Source: Modicisalibacter coralii
GTDB lineage: Bacteria > Pseudomonadota > Gammaproteobacteria > Pseudomonadales > Halomonadaceae
Length of the DNA: 64,000 bases
NCBI RefSeq assembly: GCF_004117855.1
Contig: NZ_QWBW01000009.1
Location: forward strand, 113,171 to 177,170
Direction: 5' to 3'
The translations under genes were made by a program, and so were the position numbers. The notes below the pieces were generated by a model. It did no database searches. It was not told where the DNA came from and saw only the letters and a program-made list of their open reading frames with translations. Positions 9,764-21,761 of the stretch are shown one piece after another; the first letter of the stretch is position 1; every line of letters starts with the position of its first letter.

Positions 9764-11440
9764 ATGATTCTCGACCCGATCCCCCTGGCCGTAGCGGCCG
9801 CCCTGACGGCCTTCATCGCCGGCTGGAGCCTGGCCGCCTGGCGTGGCGCACGTCGGGTGGCAGCATTGCGCGCGATTCAGACCGACCTGGAGTCGCGGCT
9901 GGCCGAGCAGGCGCGTCAGGCCGAGGCCGCCCAGGCAGCGCTGTCCCAGGCCGACATCGCCCGGGCGCGCGTCGAGACCGAGCTCGCCGGGCTGCGCCGA
10001 CACCAGGATGAGCTGCGGGCCGGGTTCGAGGAGCGCCTTCGTGAGCGCGACACCGAACGCCAGCGCCTGGAAGCACGGCTCGCCGAGCAGGCCGCGGTGC
10101 TCGAGGAGGCCCAGGAGCGCACCGCCGGGCTACGCGAGACGCTGCAGTCCGCCACCACCCAGCGCGACGAGACGCGCCGCTCGCTGGCCGATCATCGCCA
10201 GTGGTGGGAGGCCGAGAAGTCCCGTAGCGGCGAACTCGCCGGCGAGCTCGCCGAGCTGAAGACGGCCTACGGCGAACTCGCCACCACTCTCGAGCAGAAG
10301 CAGACGCACTTCGACGAACAGCTCGACCTGCTGCGCCAGAGTCGCGAAGCGCTCAAGCAGGAGTTCGAGAATCTCGCCAACGAGATTCTCGAGCGCAAGG
10401 GCAAGGCCTTCTCGGCGCTCTCCCAGGAGCGCATCAGCGGTCTTCTGCAGCCGATCCACAACGAGATGAAAGGCTTTCGCGAGAAGGTCGAGTCGATTCA
10501 TCAGCAGGAGAGCGAGCAGCGCGTGCAGTTGCGTACCGAGCTCAGGCACCTGCAGGAACTCAACCGCGCGATCACCGACCAGGCCGATCGGCTGACCAAC
10601 GCCCTGCAGGGGCAGAAGAAGATCCAGGGCAACTGGGGCGAGCTGATGCTCGAGAACGTCCTCGACGGCGCCGGCCTGCGTCGGGGCGTCGACTACCAGC
10701 GCGAGGCGAGCTTCACCACCGAAGAGGGGCGCAAGCGACCGGATGCCATCGTCCATCTGCCCCAGGGCAAGCATCTGGTGATCGATGCCAAGACCTCGCT
10801 GGCCGCCTACACCCGCTACGTCAACGCCGACGACGACACCGAACGCCGCCAGGCGCTGGCCGAGCACTGCCGGGCGGTGCGCGAGCGCATCAACGAGCTG
10901 GCCGACCGCCATTACTACGACCTGCCGGGGCTCAATTCGCCGGAAGTGGTGATCATGTTCGTGCCGGTGGAGTCGGCCTATGTTGAGGCACTCAAGTTCG
11001 ACGACGGTCTCTACCAGCGGGCCATCGAGAACAACGTGCTGGTCGCCACGCCGACCACGCTGCTCACCAGTCTCAACATCGTTCGTCAGTTGTGGCGCTT
11101 CGAGGATCAGAACAAGCACACCGCCGAACTCGCCAACCGCGCCGAACGCTTCTATGCCAAGCTGGCCACCTTCCTGAACAGCATGGAGGACGTCGGCAAG
11201 AAGCTCGATGGTGCACGCGTGAGCTACGACCGGGCGATGAATCAGCTGGTCAGCGGCAAGGGCAACCTGATCAAGCAGACCGCCGAGTTCAAGGACCTGG
11301 GCGTGGCGGTCAAGAAGGAGCTGCCCGCCGAGCTGGTCGAGCGTGCCCACCTGGAACTCGACCGCCACGGCGCAGCGGGGACCAGCGATGCGCCGTCCGG
11401 CGATCCGGCGAACCCGGCCGTCAGCCGCTCGGACGTCTGA
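9764..11440 (+). CDS. rmuC: DNA recombination protein RmuC
   Basis: A 558-residue protein with an N-terminal membrane anchor (about residues 5-25) and a long glutamate/arginine/glutamine-rich coiled coil (about 30-270). The conserved RmuC nuclease-like domain follows from about 280: GQKKIQGNWGELML, HLVIDAKTSLAAYTRY, VVIMFVPVESAYVEAL and LWRFEDQNKHTAELA. RmuC limits recombination between inverted repeats in E. coli (475 residues there); the extra length here is in the coiled coil. The start is ATG 9764 in a GAGCCCCG context without a strong ribosome site. It is convergent with the Crp/Fnr gene, 34 bp apart. Confidence 0.95.
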   Translation: MILDPIPLAVAAALTAFIAGWSLAAWRGARRVAALRAIQTDLESRLAEQARQAEAAQAALSQADIARARVETELAGLRRHQDELRAGFEERLRERDTERQRLEARLAEQAAVLEEAQERTAGLRETLQSATTQRDETRRSLADHRQWWEAEKSRSGELAGELAELKTAYGELATTLEQKQTHFDEQLDLLRQSREALKQEFENLANEILERKGKAFSALSQERISGLLQPIHNEMKGFREKVESIHQQESEQRVQLRTELRHLQELNRAITDQADRLTNALQGQKKIQGNWGELMLENVLDGAGLRRGVDYQREASFTTEEGRKRPDAIVHLPQGKHLVIDAKTSLAAYTRYVNADDDTERRQALAEHCRAVRERINELADRHYYDLPGLNSPEVVIMFVPVESAYVEALKFDDGLYQRAIENNVLVATPTTLLTSLNIVRQLWRFEDQNKHTAELANRAERFYAKLATFLNSMEDVGKKLDGARVSYDRAMNQLVSGKGNLIKQTAEFKDLGVAVKKELPAELVERAHLELDRHGAAGTSDAPSGDPANPAVSRSDV

Positions 11441-11474
11441 GCCGCCGTCGAGTCGGGGACTGGCAGCGGCGCGT

Positions 11475-12227
11475 TCAGGCGGTGTCCTCGACCCGGGCAT
11501 GCAGCCCGCTCATGGCCGAGCTCAGATAGCGGTCGTCGAAGTCGGCCTCCTCGAACAGCCGGTCACGATCGTGAACTTCGATGTGGTGACGCGCCTTGGT
11601 GAGCAAGCCGTCACGCGTCATGTCGGACAGCGAGCGGGATACGTGGACCGAGGTCAGGCCGAGCAGTTCCCCGAGCAATTTCTGCGAGAGCGGCAGGTAG
11701 AAGCCGCTCAGGTCCGTGGGCTGCACCCGATTCAGGCGGGTATGGGTCTCGATGATGAAGTGGGCGATCCGGGCACGCGCGCTGCGCTGTGAAATCAGCA
11801 ACAGACGCTCGGTGAGGATCGCTTCCTGCCGGGCGAACGCGGCGAGCAGCGCCATCGACAGCGGGGTCGAATTTTCCATGATGTCGAGAATTCGGTGATG
11901 CGGGAACGGGTAAACCACCCCTTCGGTGATCATGCGTGCCTCGGAGATATGCGTCGCGAAGGTCAGTTCACGCAAACCGGCGACATCGCCCGGCAACAGG
12001 ATGTCGACCACCTGTCGGCCCCCGTCGGGGTTGTCGCGAAAGCTGTAGGCCCAACCGCTTTGGATGATATAGAGCTGATCGACCGGGCTGTCGGCCGTCC
12101 ACAGGGGCTGACCGCTGCGCATTTGGGCCGGATCCTTCTCGAGATCACGCAGAAGACGCTGGTCGTCGTCACCCAGCCTGAAATAGTGATTCAGGTTGGC
12201 CAGGATGCAGCTTTGGATACGGGGCAT
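11475..12227 (-). CDS. Crp/Fnr family transcriptional regulator
   Basis: A 250-residue regulator with an N-terminal cyclic-nucleotide-binding-type beta-barrel (about 20-130), a long dimerisation helix (about 135-170) and a C-terminal winged helix containing LSQKLLGELLGLTSVHVSRSL (about 185-206). Only one cysteine (Cys7) lies in the N-terminal region, so an FNR-type iron-sulfur cluster is excluded. Clear cAMP-binding arginine/serine motifs were not recognised either, so its ligand is unknown. It is convergent with rmuC. The 269-bp gap upstream (to the amylase stop at 12497) should hold its promoter. Confidence 0.9.
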   Translation of the reverse strand: MPRIQSCILANLNHYFRLGDDDQRLLRDLEKDPAQMRSGQPLWTADSPVDQLYIIQSGWAYSFRDNPDGGRQVVDILLPGDVAGLRELTFATHISEARMITEGVVYPFPHHRILDIMENSTPLSMALLAAFARQEAILTERLLLISQRSARARIAHFIIETHTRLNRVQPTDLSGFYLPLSQKLLGELLGLTSVHVSRSLSDMTRDGLLTKARHHIEVHDRDRLFEEADFDDRYLSSAMSGLHARVEDTA

Positions 12228-12496
12228 TGAAACCGCCTTCTAGGATGGGGGCGACAGTGGAGCGGTAAGGGTCGGCTGGTCGTTCGCTGACACGACGAAT
12301 GCGATGAGTCGCGTGTCCCGGGCCGCAAGACCCGCAAATGTCTCCTGTGCCTGAGGCGGTCAAGGGAAAGTTACCGTAACGATGTCATCGGAGCCCGAAG
12401 GATAGTTAATTTTTCGGGTTGCTCCAAGCACTGGCGGCATCCGGCGTGTACACAAATCTTGCCCGAGATAGCCGCCGTGCCGTTTTGGCGTCCCGA
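12228..12496. other. Intergenic region between amylase and Crp/Fnr genes
   Basis: About 270 bp with no convincing ORF. Near its right side is an imperfect inverted repeat, GGAGCCCGAA...TTCGGG...CTCC (about 12390-12425), around an AT-rich loop (TAGTTAATTTT). It could be an operator or a weak terminator for the amylase transcript. No perfect FNR or CRP box was seen. Confidence 0.4.
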
Positions 12497-13954
12497 TCAG
12501 CGGTCGTGGCGCAGTGCGACTGCGCCATCGGCCGGCACCGTCAGGCGGGCCCGGCCGTTGTCATCGATGTGAATCGTCTCGCAGTCGGGGGCGAGGATAT
12601 TGCAGTAGTCGCCCGGTGCCAGGCCGGTGGTCAGCGTTGCACTCCAGTCGGTCTCGCTGCGGTTGAAGGCGACGAAGCCGCGGGACCCGCGGGAGAAGGC
12701 GATACGCGACTCGCCGTCGGTCTGCCAGTGTGTCACCGGGGCTTCGTGCACGGCGCGTCGAAAGCCGACCATCGTCAGCACTGCCGGATCGCGGTGCTCG
12801 CAGACCCAGCGTGAGTCGCCGCAGCGGTCATCGTTATCGGTGTAGACGGGCAGGGTCTGCCAGCCCTCGTCATGGTGCGGCGGCCCCTGGTCGGCGTTCT
12901 CGAAGGTATAGCTCGACATCAGCCTTGGCGTGCCGTAGGGCCAGGCGAGCATGAACAGCCGGCCGAGGGTGTAGCGCATGCCGCTGTCGAAGGTCATTAC
13001 CATGCCGCCGGCACCATGGCCGCGCTGGTTGTCGTGGTTGTCGATGAATACCAGGGCCCGTTCGGCGGGCGCCCAGCCCGGGGCATCGCCGAGATCGTGC
13101 AGGCGGGCCAGATCGCCGCTCATGAACGCGCGTGACAGCTGCGGTCCGTAACGGAACTCGGTCACGTCGCCGTTGGCGAGATAATCCTGCACCGTGATCG
13201 GTTCGTTGCCCATGTCGATCACTTCCTGGAAGACGTAAGAGGCGCCGTGGAGGCCGTCGAGAATCGCCGCGATATCCTCCGGCGGGATATGCTTGGCGGC
13301 GTCGATGCGAAAGCCGGCGACGCCCAGATCGAGCAGCGTCTGCAGATAGTGTCGGATGCGCTCGCGCACGGCCGGCTTCTCGGTGGCCAGATCGGCTAGC
13401 CCCACCAGATGGCAGTGCTGGACTTCCCAGCGGTCCTGATAATTGCGGATGCTGTCGTCGCCATGTCGCCCGCAGTGGTGGAAGTCCTCGTGACGATACA
13501 GATCCCCGTACCGGAACGGCGTGTAGCGGGTGCCGGCGATGCCTTCCCCCTCGCCGATGCCGGCCATGTGGTTGATCACCGCATCGACGACCACGCCCAC
13601 GCCGGCGGCACGACAGCGTGTGACCATGTCGGCGAAGGCGGCGTGGCCCCCGCTGCGCGAATCGAGTCGATAGCTGACCGGCTGGTAGCGTGCCCACCAG
13701 GCGCCATCGACCGGGTCGAGGGCGATATGCTCGTTGGGCGGCGAGACCTGCACGGCACTGACGCCGGCGGGGGCCAGCACACGCTCGCATTCGCGGGCGA
13801 CATCGTCCCATCGCCACTCGAACAGATGTACCATCACCGCGCCCGGCGCGTTCAGGGTGACGGCATCCAGCGGTGACTTGGCGGCGACGACAGGGACCAT
13901 CAGGCCGGCCAGCAGCGAGCCGGCGAGCCAGTGGACGGGGGAAGCGAGGCGCAT
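12497..13954 (-). CDS. Secreted animal-type, chloride-dependent alpha-amylase (GH13)
   Basis: A 485-residue precursor with a signal peptide (residues 1 to about 25, ending VVAAKS). The GH13 barrel is of the animal/actinomycete type: VMVHLFEWRWDDVARECE at 40-57, VVVDAVINHM at 121-130, catalytic Asp218 in GFRIDAAKH, Glu244 in VFQEVID and Asp308 in IDNHDNQRGHG. The three chloride ligands of that branch are present (Arg216, Asn306, Arg344 by alignment with pig amylase motifs), so chloride activation is expected. Start ATG 13954 has AGGAGA upstream; earlier codons are not conserved. It diverges from malE, and a perfect MalT box lies between them, so it probably feeds maltodextrins to the adjacent transporter. 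Confidence 0.93.
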   Translation of the reverse strand: MRLASPVHWLAGSLLAGLMVPVVAAKSPLDAVTLNAPGAVMVHLFEWRWDDVARECERVLAPAGVSAVQVSPPNEHIALDPVDGAWWARYQPVSYRLDSRSGGHAAFADMVTRCRAAGVGVVVDAVINHMAGIGEGEGIAGTRYTPFRYGDLYRHEDFHHCGRHGDDSIRNYQDRWEVQHCHLVGLADLATEKPAVRERIRHYLQTLLDLGVAGFRIDAAKHIPPEDIAAILDGLHGASYVFQEVIDMGNEPITVQDYLANGDVTEFRYGPQLSRAFMSGDLARLHDLGDAPGWAPAERALVFIDNHDNQRGHGAGGMVMTFDSGMRYTLGRLFMLAWPYGTPRLMSSYTFENADQGPPHHDEGWQTLPVYTDNDDRCGDSRWVCEHRDPAVLTMVGFRRAVHEAPVTHWQTDGESRIAFSRGSRGFVAFNRSETDWSATLTTGLAPGDYCNILAPDCETIHIDDNGRARLTVPADGAVALRHDR

Positions 13955-14068
13955 GACATGTCTCCTGAAATAGCGTCGTCCGGTCATGCTAGCCGTCGCA
14001 CACAAGGGGCGAATCCTTCCGCGACAGGCCCGGCTACGCCACCGCCCTACGCCGGCTACGCCCCGGCC

Positions 14069-14078
14069 GGGGATGAGG
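14069..14078 (+). promoter_or_regulatory. MalT box (GGGGATGAGG)
   Basis: An exact match to the known MalT recognition sequence GGGGA(T/G)GAGG. It lies 102 bp upstream of malE and 115 bp upstream of the divergent amylase start. Three copies of a GGCTACGCC-like motif precede it (14032-14040, 14045-14053, 14054-14062), and GGCGGACTG follows it. A malT gene is present in the window, which makes a functional site likely. Confidence 0.8.
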
Positions 14079-14116
14079 AAGGCGGACTGCGGATTGGCGA
14101 GGCTTTGGGCTGAAGG

Positions 14117-14145
14117 GCCGTGCCCGATTGTTGTCGGGGCACGGC
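14117..14145. promoter_or_regulatory. Hairpin in the malE upstream region
   Basis: An 11-12 bp stem (GCCGTGCCCGA paired with TCGGGGCACGGC, one bulged base) around a TTGTTG loop lies 35 bp before the malE start. It could be part of the 5' UTR affecting malE translation, or a DNA-binding palindrome for a second regulator. No U-tract follows, so it is not a standard terminator. Confidence 0.45.
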
Positions 14146-14154
14146 GTGATTGGG

Positions 14155-14165
14155 ACAACAACAAA
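14155..14165 (+). promoter_or_regulatory. Leader motif ACAACAACAAA before malE
   Basis: This 11-base unstructured A/C-rich motif is repeated identically just before lamB (18227-18237), at similar distances from the start codons (15 and 12 bases). It looks like a shared translation-enhancing or RNA-binding element of the mal leaders. Confidence 0.45.
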
Positions 14166-14179
14166 GGACGCTCTCACCG

Positions 14180-15373
14180 ATGCAAGCACGCCACCGTTTC
14201 ACCGTTTCGCTCCTCGCGCTGGCCCTGGGCGCCGTCGCGCTGCCGGCCCAGGCCTTCGAAGACGACGCCCTGACCGTCTGGATGGGGGACAACAAGGGGG
14301 CCGAGGGAATTCGTCAACTGGCCCGCCAGTTCGAGGACGAGACCGGCATCGAGGTCGACATCGTCAATCCCGACAACCTGACCGATCGCTTCCCGCAGGC
14401 GGCGGGCAGCGGCCAGGGGCCGGATATCGTCATGTGGGCTCACGATCGGTTGGGGGAGTGGGCGCAGAGCGGCCTGCTCGCACCGGTCAAGCCGGATACC
14501 GAGTTCCGTCGCCACTATTTCGACTTCACCTGGGAAGCCACCACCTGGAACGGCCAGAATTACGGCTACCCGGTGTCGGTGGAGTCGATCGGGCTCATCT
14601 ACAACAAGGCCCTGGTCGACAAGCCGCCGCAGAGCTTCGACGAGCTGACGGCACTCGACGCCAGGCTCGAGAAGCAGGGCAAGAAGGCGATCCTCTTCGA
14701 TTACGGCGAGCCCTACTACGGTTGGCCGCTGCTCGCGGCCAACGGTGGGTATCCCTTCAAGCACACCGCCGAGGGTTATGACGTCAGTGACATCGGGGTC
14801 AACGACCTCGGTGCGGTCCAGGGCGCCAAGCGGTTGCGCGAACTGATCGAGAACGGTGTGCTGCCGGAAGGCACGGACTACAACATCATGGACACGCGGT
14901 TCAACAAGGGTGAGGTGGCGACCATGATCAGCGGCCCCTGGGCCTGGGGCAATCTCGAGCGCAGCGGCATCGACTTCGGGGTGGCGTTGCTGCCCAAGGT
15001 GGGTGACGAACGTGCCAAGCCGATGTTCGGGGTGACGACGGCGATGATCAATGCCGCCTCGCCGAACAAGCTGTTGGCCACCGAGTTTCTCGAGAACTAC
15101 CTGCTCACCCGCGAAGGGCTCAAGACCTTCAACAGTGATGGCTCGCTGGGCGCGGTGGCCAACAAGGTCTACCAGCAGGAGCTGGCTCGCGATCCGAAGA
15201 TCGCCGCCACTCTGGCGAATGCCCAGGCGGGCGACCCGATGCCCAATATCCCCGAGATGGGGGCGTTCTGGTCGGCGATGAAGCCGGCGTTGCAGAACAT
15301 CGGCAGCGGTCGCCAGGCGCCACAGGCGGCTCTCGATGCCGCCGCCGAGCGCATTCGCACTTCCATTCAATAA
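14180..15373 (+). CDS. malE: Maltose/maltodextrin-binding periplasmic protein
   Basis: A 397-residue precursor, matching E. coli MalE in length (396). The signal peptide ends at PAQAFED. The mature protein begins LTVWMGDNKGAEGIRQL and retains MalE landmarks: IVMWAHDRLGEWAQSGLL, YGYPVSVESIGLIYNK, MISGPWAWGNLERSGIDFGVALLP and the C-terminal PNIPEMGAFWSAM. It delivers maltodextrins to MalFGK in the periplasm. ATG 14180 is preceded by AAAGGAC; an upstream in-frame start at 14150 would put basic and polar residues before the signal peptide. It is the first gene of malEFG and is preceded by a MalT box. Confidence 0.96.
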   Translation: MQARHRFTVSLLALALGAVALPAQAFEDDALTVWMGDNKGAEGIRQLARQFEDETGIEVDIVNPDNLTDRFPQAAGSGQGPDIVMWAHDRLGEWAQSGLLAPVKPDTEFRRHYFDFTWEATTWNGQNYGYPVSVESIGLIYNKALVDKPPQSFDELTALDARLEKQGKKAILFDYGEPYYGWPLLAANGGYPFKHTAEGYDVSDIGVNDLGAVQGAKRLRELIENGVLPEGTDYNIMDTRFNKGEVATMISGPWAWGNLERSGIDFGVALLPKVGDERAKPMFGVTTAMINAASPNKLLATEFLENYLLTREGLKTFNSDGSLGAVANKVYQQELARDPKIAATLANAQAGDPMPNIPEMGAFWSAMKPALQNIGSGRQAPQAALDAAAERIRTSIQ

Positions 15374-15437
15374 CCCGCGTTCGCGCCGATCCGGTGCCCG
15401 TCGGGGCGCCTGGTCGGCGCGCCGTCCGGTGATCTCC

Positions 15438-17024
15438 ATGTATACGACCAACGCCTCGCGCGGCCTGCCGCGCCATCGCTCGCGCCATACCGGCGAGCGC
15501 TATTCCCGCTGGGCGATGCGCGCGCTGATGGCGCTGTTGACCCTGGCGCTGCTGTGGCTGGTGGTAGGCTTCTACCTCAATGGCCAGTGGATGTTCGCGC
15601 TGCTGTTTCTGGTGCTCGACGCCGCTCTGGCGATCGTCTTCACGCGGCGGCAGTTGATGAGTCACCGCTATGTCTTTCCTGCCCTGGCGGGAATGGGCGT
15701 GTTCGTGATCTTTCCGCTGCTCTACACGATCGGTATCAGCTTCAGCAACTACAGTTCGAGCAACCTGTTGAGCGAGCAGCGCGTGCGCGAGCAACTGCTC
15801 GCCGAAACCTATCGGGTGCCGGGCGAGACCTTCAGTTTCCAGCTCTTTGCCGCCGGCGATTCGCGCGTGCAACTGTTTCTGACCGGCTCCCGCGTGGCTG
15901 AGGATGGCACCGACTCGCGGGTGGAAGACCTGATCAGCCCGCCGGTTCGTCTCGACGAGGCCCCCGCCACACTGCCCCTGAAAGCTGCCGACGCACCGCC
16001 CGACGCCGAACCGCTGGGCGTTCGCGCGGTGATCCGTCACCGCCAGGCGTTGGGCGATATGACCCTGATCGCCCCGGGTGGCACCGAGCTGCGCCTGGCC
16101 GGGTTGCGTGACTTCGCGCCGATCCAGCCGCGCTATCGGGCCAACGATGATGGTACCTTGAGCGATCGCAAGACCGGGGGAACGCTCACACCGGACTCGA
16201 CCAGCGGCTTTTTCGTCACCGATGACGGACAGCGCATCACGCCGGGCTGGCCGGTGGCCGTGGGTCTCGACAACTACCAGAGGGTGCTGTTCGACCCGGC
16301 GGTTCGCGGCCCGTTCCTGCAGATCTTCGTGTGGACCTTTGCCTTTGCCGCCCTGACCGTGGTGTTCACCCTGGCGGTGGGCTTCGTGCTGGCCTCGCTG
16401 CTGCAATGGGACCAGTTGGGCGGCAAGGCCACCTACCGCACGTTGCTGATCCTGCCCTACGCGGTACCGGCGTTCATCTCGATCCTGATCTTCAAAGGCA
16501 TGTTCAACCAGCAGTACGGCGAGATAAACCTGATCCTGGAGTCGCTGTTCGGCATCAGTCCCGACTGGTTCACCGACCCGTGGATGGCACGTGGCATGCT
16601 GCTGATCGTCAATACCTGGCTGGGCTATCCCTACATGCTGCTGCTGTGCATGGGGCTGATCCAGTCGATCCCGCGGGATCTCTACGAGGCCTCGGCGGTG
16701 GACGGTGGCGGGCCGCTGACCAACCTGTTCCGCATCACGCTACCGCTGATCATCAAGCCGCTGACGCCGCTGCTGATTGCGGCCTTCGCCTTCAATTTCA
16801 ATAACTTCGTTCTGATCACCCTGCTCACCGGCGGGGCACCGGACATCATCGGCGCGAGCACGCCGGCCGGAACCACCGATCTGCTGGTCAGCTACACCTA
16901 CCGCATCGCCTTTCAGGATGCCGGCCAGAACTTCGGCCTGGCGGCGGCGATCGCCACGCTGATCTTCGTGATCGTGGCGGCGCTCTCGCTGCTCAATCTG
17001 CGACTCACCAAGGTCAAGGTCTAG
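15438..17024 (+). CDS. malF: Maltose ABC transporter permease MalF
   Basis: A 528-residue permease (E. coli MalF 514). Three N-terminal helices (about 28-105) precede a large periplasmic loop (about 106-290), the hallmark P2 loop that contacts MalE. The core permease domain follows. The coupling EAA motif is [20 protein letters not shown] (about 415-434), which docks on MalK. I use ATG 15438; the frame remains open upstream through the malE end but without similarity. The gene starts 64 bp after malE and is followed by malG after 11 bp, so malEFG is one operon. Confidence 0.95.
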   Translation: MYTTNASRGLPRHRSRHTGERYSRWAMRALMALLTLALLWLVVGFYLNGQWMFALLFLVLDAALAIVFTRRQLMSHRYVFPALAGMGVFVIFPLLYTIGISFSNYSSSNLLSEQRVREQLLAETYRVPGETFSFQLFAAGDSRVQLFLTGSRVAEDGTDSRVEDLISPPVRLDEAPATLPLKAADAPPDAEPLGVRAVIRHRQALGDMTLIAPGGTELRLAGLRDFAPIQPRYRANDDGTLSDRKTGGTLTPDSTSGFFVTDDGQRITPGWPVAVGLDNYQRVLFDPAVRGPFLQIFVWTFAFAALTVVFTLAVGFVLASLLQWDQLGGKATYRTLLILPYAVPAFISILIFKGMFNQQYGEINLILESLFGISPDWFTDPWMARGMLLIVNTWLGYPYMLLLCMGLIQSIPRDLYEASAVDGGGPLTNLFRITLPLIIKPLTPLLIAAFAFNFNNFVLITLLTGGAPDIIGASTPAGTTDLLVSYTYRIAFQDAGQNFGLAAAIATLIFVIVAALSLLNLRLTKVKV

Positions 17025-17035
17025 GAGACACGCCC

Positions 17036-17926
17036 ATGCCCATGGTCCAACCCCGTTCGATTCGCCGCCGCAGGCTGGTCGCGCATCTGGCCTTGCTGGT
17101 CTTCGTCGCGCTGGTGGTGTTTCCACTGCTGCTGGTGATCTCGATCTCGTTTCGTCAGGGCAACTTCGCCACCGGAGGCCTGATCCCCCATGACTTCTCG
17201 CTGGAGCACTGGTCGCTGGCGCTGGGCATCCCCTGGGAGCGGCCCGATGGCAGGGTGGTGCAGCCCCCATTCCCGGTGCTGCTCTGGCTGTGGAACTCGA
17301 TCAAGGTGGCGGTCAGCTCGTCGCTGTTGATCCTGCTGCTCTCGACCACCAGCGCCTACGCCTTCGCGCGCATGCGCTTCGCCGGCAAGGCGCCGATCCT
17401 CAAGGGCATGCTGATCTTCCAGATGTTTCCACCGGTACTTTCGCTGGTGGCGCTCTATGCGCTGTTCGACCGTCTCGGCGAGTACGTGGCATGGCTGGGT
17501 ATCAATACGCACGGCGCCCTGATCGCCGCCTCCCTGGGCGGGGTGGCCCTGCACATCTGGACGATCAAGGGCTATTTCGAGTCGATCGACGGCTCGCTGG
17601 AGGAGGCGGCGATGGTCGACGGCGCCAGCACCTGGCAGGCGTTCCGGCATATCCTCCTGCCGCTCTCCGTGCCGATCCTGATGGTGGTCTTCATCCTCGC
17701 CTTCATCATGTCGATCATGGAGTACCCCATGGCCTCGGTGCTGCTGCTCGACGAGAACAAGCTGACGCTCGCCGTGGGAGCCCAGCAGTACCTGGCCGAT
17801 CACAACCAGCGCTGGGGCGACTTCGCGGCTGCCGCGGTGCTTTCCGGGCTGCCGATCACCGTGGCCTTCCTGTTGTGTCAGCGCTGGATCGTCGGTGGCC
17901 TGACTGCCGGTGGCGTCAAGGGCTAG
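17036..17926 (+). CDS. malG: Maltose ABC transporter permease MalG
   Basis: A 296-residue, six-helix permease, the same length as E. coli MalG. The EAA loop is [21 protein letters not shown] (roughly 185-205). [25 protein letters not shown] is the characteristic C-terminus that reaches into the MalK dimer. AGGAGA stands before the ATG. It pairs with MalF in the inner membrane and completes the malEFG operon, which ends at a strong terminator 29 bp downstream. Confidence 0.96.
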   Translation: MPMVQPRSIRRRRLVAHLALLVFVALVVFPLLLVISISFRQGNFATGGLIPHDFSLEHWSLALGIPWERPDGRVVQPPFPVLLWLWNSIKVAVSSSLLILLLSTTSAYAFARMRFAGKAPILKGMLIFQMFPPVLSLVALYALFDRLGEYVAWLGINTHGALIAASLGGVALHIWTIKGYFESIDGSLEEAAMVDGASTWQAFRHILLPLSVPILMVVFILAFIMSIMEYPMASVLLLDENKLTLAVGAQQYLADHNQRWGDFAAAAVLSGLPITVAFLLCQRWIVGGLTAGGVKG

Positions 17927-17954
17927 CCCCGGCCCCTGTTCGGCTCGTCCTCTT

Positions 17955-17979
17955 GCCCCGCCTTGTGCGGGGCTTTTTC
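17955..17979 (+). terminator. Rho-independent terminator after malG
   Basis: GCCCCGC-CTTGT-GCGGGGC followed by TTTTTCT: a 7-bp all-GC stem with a T tract. It separates malEFG from lamB, so lamB should have its own promoter in the next 270 bp. Confidence 0.9.
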
Positions 17980-19520
<1,541 letters not shown>

Positions 19521-19570
19521 TCGTCCGGTTCGTTACCTGCATCCGATAGTGACGGTTCGATCGTTCATTG

Positions 19571-19597
19571 GCCGGTCTCCACGGAGGCCGGCATTTT
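19571..19597 (+). terminator. Intercistronic hairpin/terminator between lamB and malM
   Basis: GCCGGTCTCC-AC-GGAGGCCGGC followed by ATTTTTC, a 10-bp stem with one G-T pair. It stands just ahead of the AAGGAG site of malM, so it probably causes partial termination and lowers malM expression relative to lamB. Confidence 0.75.
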
Positions 19598-19613
19598 TCG
19601 CAAGGAGATCGCG

Positions 19614-20534
19614 ATGTTCCTCCCGCGCCTGACCTTGACCGCGCTTTGTGCCGCCCTGCTGGCAGGCTGCGCCGCGTCCGCCGAACGCCCCTCGACACCT
19701 GCCGACGATGCCTGGCTCACGCGTGCCGATGACTGTTGCACGGCAGGGCTCGATGGCCTGCCCGCCACCGCGGTCGATGCCCCTCAGTCTCTGACGCTGC
19801 GTTTCGGGCCCAAGACGCCGGTACACACTTTCGAAGGTGGCAAGGCACCGTTTCACGTGCTGGCATTGCCGCGTGGTCAGGGGCCCTTGCGCCTTACCCT
19901 GACCAGCCGGGTGACGCGCGACGCCGAGGGCGAGCCGCAGGTGTTCGCCCCGGTGATGGTGGTGCTCGATGCCCGGGGCGAGGTGCAGCGCCGGTTCGGC
20001 TGGCACGACTTCGAGTACCATCCAGCGCTCGGTTTTCAGGTCGACCGTCTGACACTGGGGGTGTCGGTGTCGCCGGGCACGGGTGCCGATCGGGTGCTGA
20101 TCACCACCAGCGATGAGGCCTTGGCCGCGCGAACCGAGCTGCTGCATCCCGCGCGTCTCGAGGCTCGGGCGCGTCACCTGGCGGAACCACCGGTGGTCAA
20201 CCCCGAGGCCGCCCACCGCGCGAGCGGCGAGGTGCGTGTCGAGGTGCGCCCGCTGGGCGAGGCGACGGGTGTGCTGGCGCCCTTGATCGGCGATGCCTTG
20301 TCGGATGACGACGCCCCCAGTGCCATCGAGGCGCCGAGTCCGGCTTCGACGGCGGCTGACAGCGCCGCTGCCCGTGACGCCGCGGCGCTCGGGGGCGTCG
20401 ACTTCCGTCGCCTGATTCGCGCCGCGCTGGCCGCCGATGATATCGCGCTGGCCATGGATCTCGCCGAACGTGCCGAGCGCGCCGGTCATGCCGGCACCCG
20501 AGACTGGCTTGCGAAGCAGCTCGAGCGGCGCTGA
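19614..20534 (+). CDS. malM: Maltose operon periplasmic protein MalM (lipoprotein)
   Basis: A 306-residue protein, the same length as E. coli MalM, with a lipoprotein signal (LLAGCAAS, Cys about residue 19). TLRFGPKTPVHTFEGGKAPFHVLALP and FAPVMVVLDARGEVQRRF follow the MalM pattern. The linker around residues 225-260 is Ala/Ser/Pro rich, and a C-terminal helical segment follows. MalM is an accessory periplasmic protein of the maltose regulon whose exact role is unsettled. Its place directly after lamB matches the lamB-malM order of enterobacteria. AAGGAG precedes the ATG. Confidence 0.9.
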   Translation: MFLPRLTLTALCAALLAGCAASAERPSTPADDAWLTRADDCCTAGLDGLPATAVDAPQSLTLRFGPKTPVHTFEGGKAPFHVLALPRGQGPLRLTLTSRVTRDAEGEPQVFAPVMVVLDARGEVQRRFGWHDFEYHPALGFQVDRLTLGVSVSPGTGADRVLITTSDEALAARTELLHPARLEARARHLAEPPVVNPEAAHRASGEVRVEVRPLGEATGVLAPLIGDALSDDDAPSAIEAPSPASTAADSAAARDAAALGGVDFRRLIRAALAADDIALAMDLAERAERAGHAGTRDWLAKQLERR

Positions 20535-20571
20535 GTGGGCCGCTGACATCGCACCCGGCCGCCCGAGATGA

Positions 20572-20623
20572 GCCCGAAACGCAACGACCCCGGCCGATCG
20601 TTCGGGGTCGTTGCGTTTCGGGC
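20572..20623. terminator. Perfect 20-bp-stem hairpin between convergent malM and malK
   Basis: Arms 20572-20591 and 20604-20623 are fully complementary over 20 bases (GCCCGAAACGCAACGACCCC and its reverse complement) around a 12-base loop. Lying between two convergent stop codons, it can act as a bidirectional terminator, although there is no long T tract on either side. Confidence 0.8.
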
Positions 20624-20633
20624 GGCTGAATCG

Positions 20634-21748
<1,115 letters not shown>

Positions 21749-21761
<13 letters not shown>

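Noticed and set aside
10130-11500. 456-residue minus-strand open frame opposite rmuC
   Set aside because: It is an antisense shadow of rmuC in high-GC DNA; composition is Leu/Val/Gln-rich without domain motifs, while the plus-strand frame has clear RmuC motifs.
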